Assembly (NCBI GenBank): GCA_024645155.1
Contig: JAHEGF010000191.1
Coordinates: 1-6,489 of the forward strand
From: Phyllobacteriaceae bacterium
GTDB taxonomy: Bacteria > Pseudomonadota > Alphaproteobacteria > Rhizobiales > Rhizobiaceae
Length of the DNA stretch: 6,489 nt
Reading direction: 5' to 3'
Shown here: one piece after another, positions 6,298 through 6,489 of the stretch
How positions within the stretch are numbered: the stretch's first letter is position 1
Layout of the letters: every line of letters begins with the position of its first letter
Position numbers and translations under genes: made by a program
Notes under the pieces: generated by a model
What the model saw: the letters and a program-made list of their open reading frames with translations, nothing else
Databases searched by the model: none
What the model was told of the DNA's origin: nothing

Positions 6298-6325
6298 GTT
6301 ATTCGATCCTGCAAGCGTTATTCGA
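6298..6325 (-). repeat. 9-bp direct repeat in the phaC leader
   Basis: On the minus strand TCGAATAAC occurs at 6325-6317 and again at 6306-6298, separated by GCTTGCAGGA, so the period is 19 bases. The second copy ends four bases before the phaC ATG. The only Shine-Dalgarno-like AGGA lies in the spacer. Two identical 9-mers on one face of the helix, about two turns apart, suit a dimeric DNA-binding protein or an RNA-level control element; no specific factor can be named. Confidence 0.55.
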
Positions 6326-6329
6326 ACAC

Positions 6330-6358
6330 ATTAGCATGCCACCACAAGGGTGGCGCAA
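6330..6358 (-). promoter_or_regulatory. Candidate phaC promoter with an inverted repeat in the spacer
   Basis: On the minus strand TTGCGC (6358-6353) and GCTAAT (6335-6330; 4 of 6 match to TATAAT) are exactly 17 bases apart. The inverted repeat GCCACC-ACAAG-GGTGGC (6338-6354) fills the spacer and overlaps the -35 box, a position typical of repressor operators. Transcription would start near 6323, inside the first TCGAATAAC copy. The -35 hexamer is weak, so this is a candidate only. Confidence 0.38.
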
Positions 6359-6377
6359 TACGCGGATAGTGCAATAC
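6355..6377 (+). repeat. 7-bp direct repeat GCAATAC in the divergent intergenic region
   Basis: GCAATAC occurs at 6355-6361 and 6371-6377, a 16-base period, between the candidate phaC promoter and the divergent lipoprotein gene. It is short enough to be chance. It could be half of a regulatory site serving either gene. Confidence 0.3.
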
Positions 6378-6396
6378 CGACCGAGACGACAGAAGT

Positions 6397-6489
6397 ATGA
6401 CCAAAACACCAATAATTGTGCGGCGCGGCATCATGGCACTTTCCGGGATTTGCCTTATCGCTTCGGCTGGCGGTTGTGCAACCGCTACT
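6397..6489 (+). CDS. Predicted lipoprotein, N-terminal fragment (3' end outside window)
   Basis: ATG 6397 opens a frame that runs to the window edge (31 codons). It encodes MTKTPIIVRRGIMALSG followed by ICLIASAGGCATAT. The layout is a signal peptide with twin arginines at 9-10, a hydrophobic stretch at about 12-22, and a lipobox-like A-G-G-C at residues 24-27, with C27 as the likely lipidation site. The position -3 residue is Ala rather than the usual Leu. The start is preceded by AGAAG, a weak ribosome binding site; a later ATG at 6433 would lose the positive n-region. It is divergent from phaC, with 103 bases between the start codons. The mature protein is not visible, so no function can be given. 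Confidence 0.6.
   Translation, partial: MTKTPIIVRRGIMALSGICLIASAGGCATAT

Overview
The window looks like chromosomal core sequence from an alphaproteobacterium, most likely of the order Hyphomicrobiales (Rhizobiales). This rests on protein resemblance (trigger factor with a Lys/Ala tail, rhizobial-type Map and SfsA, class I PHA synthase), on the moderately GC-rich coding sequence, and on the gene order sfsA-map-radC, which I recall from this order. I cannot name a genus. I see no insertion sequence, integrase, CRISPR array or phage gene.

Layout: (1) 1-294, plus strand: the 3' end of tig (trigger factor), closed by a perfect hairpin terminator. (2) 362-2832, minus strand: sfsA, map and radC in that transcriptional order, with short gaps of 133 and 57 bases; probably one transcription unit. 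It converges on tig, and the two share the 67-base gap holding the terminator. (3) 2900-2974, minus: tRNA-Glu(UUC) with encoded CCA, just upstream of sfsA and with a possible promoter of its own. (4) 3077-4270, minus: a lipoprotein with a long disordered linker and a C-terminal M15-type (DUF882/YcbK-like) zinc peptidase domain. (5) 4458-6293, minus: phaC, encoding class I polyhydroxyalkanoate synthase, with a strong intrinsic terminator after it. (6) 6397 to the edge, plus: the first 31 codons of a second predicted lipoprotein, divergent from phaC.

The functions are mostly housekeeping: co-translational folding (tig), removal of the initiator methionine (map), glutamate decoding, cell wall or envelope maintenance (M15 lipoprotein) and carbon storage (phaC). 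RadC and SfsA are conserved but poorly understood. No step links these genes into one pathway. Their neighbourhood reflects chromosomal order more than a functional system.

I did not find a convincing undescribed system. The parts most worth a second look are non-coding: the phaC upstream region, with a 9-bp direct repeat beside the start codon and an inverted repeat inside a candidate promoter; the junction where the phaC terminator meets the lipoprotein promoter; and a recurring GTGWCAC motif. Several start codons (radC, map, sfsA, the M15 lipoprotein, phaC) lie inside the longest open frames; the choices are argued in each entry.
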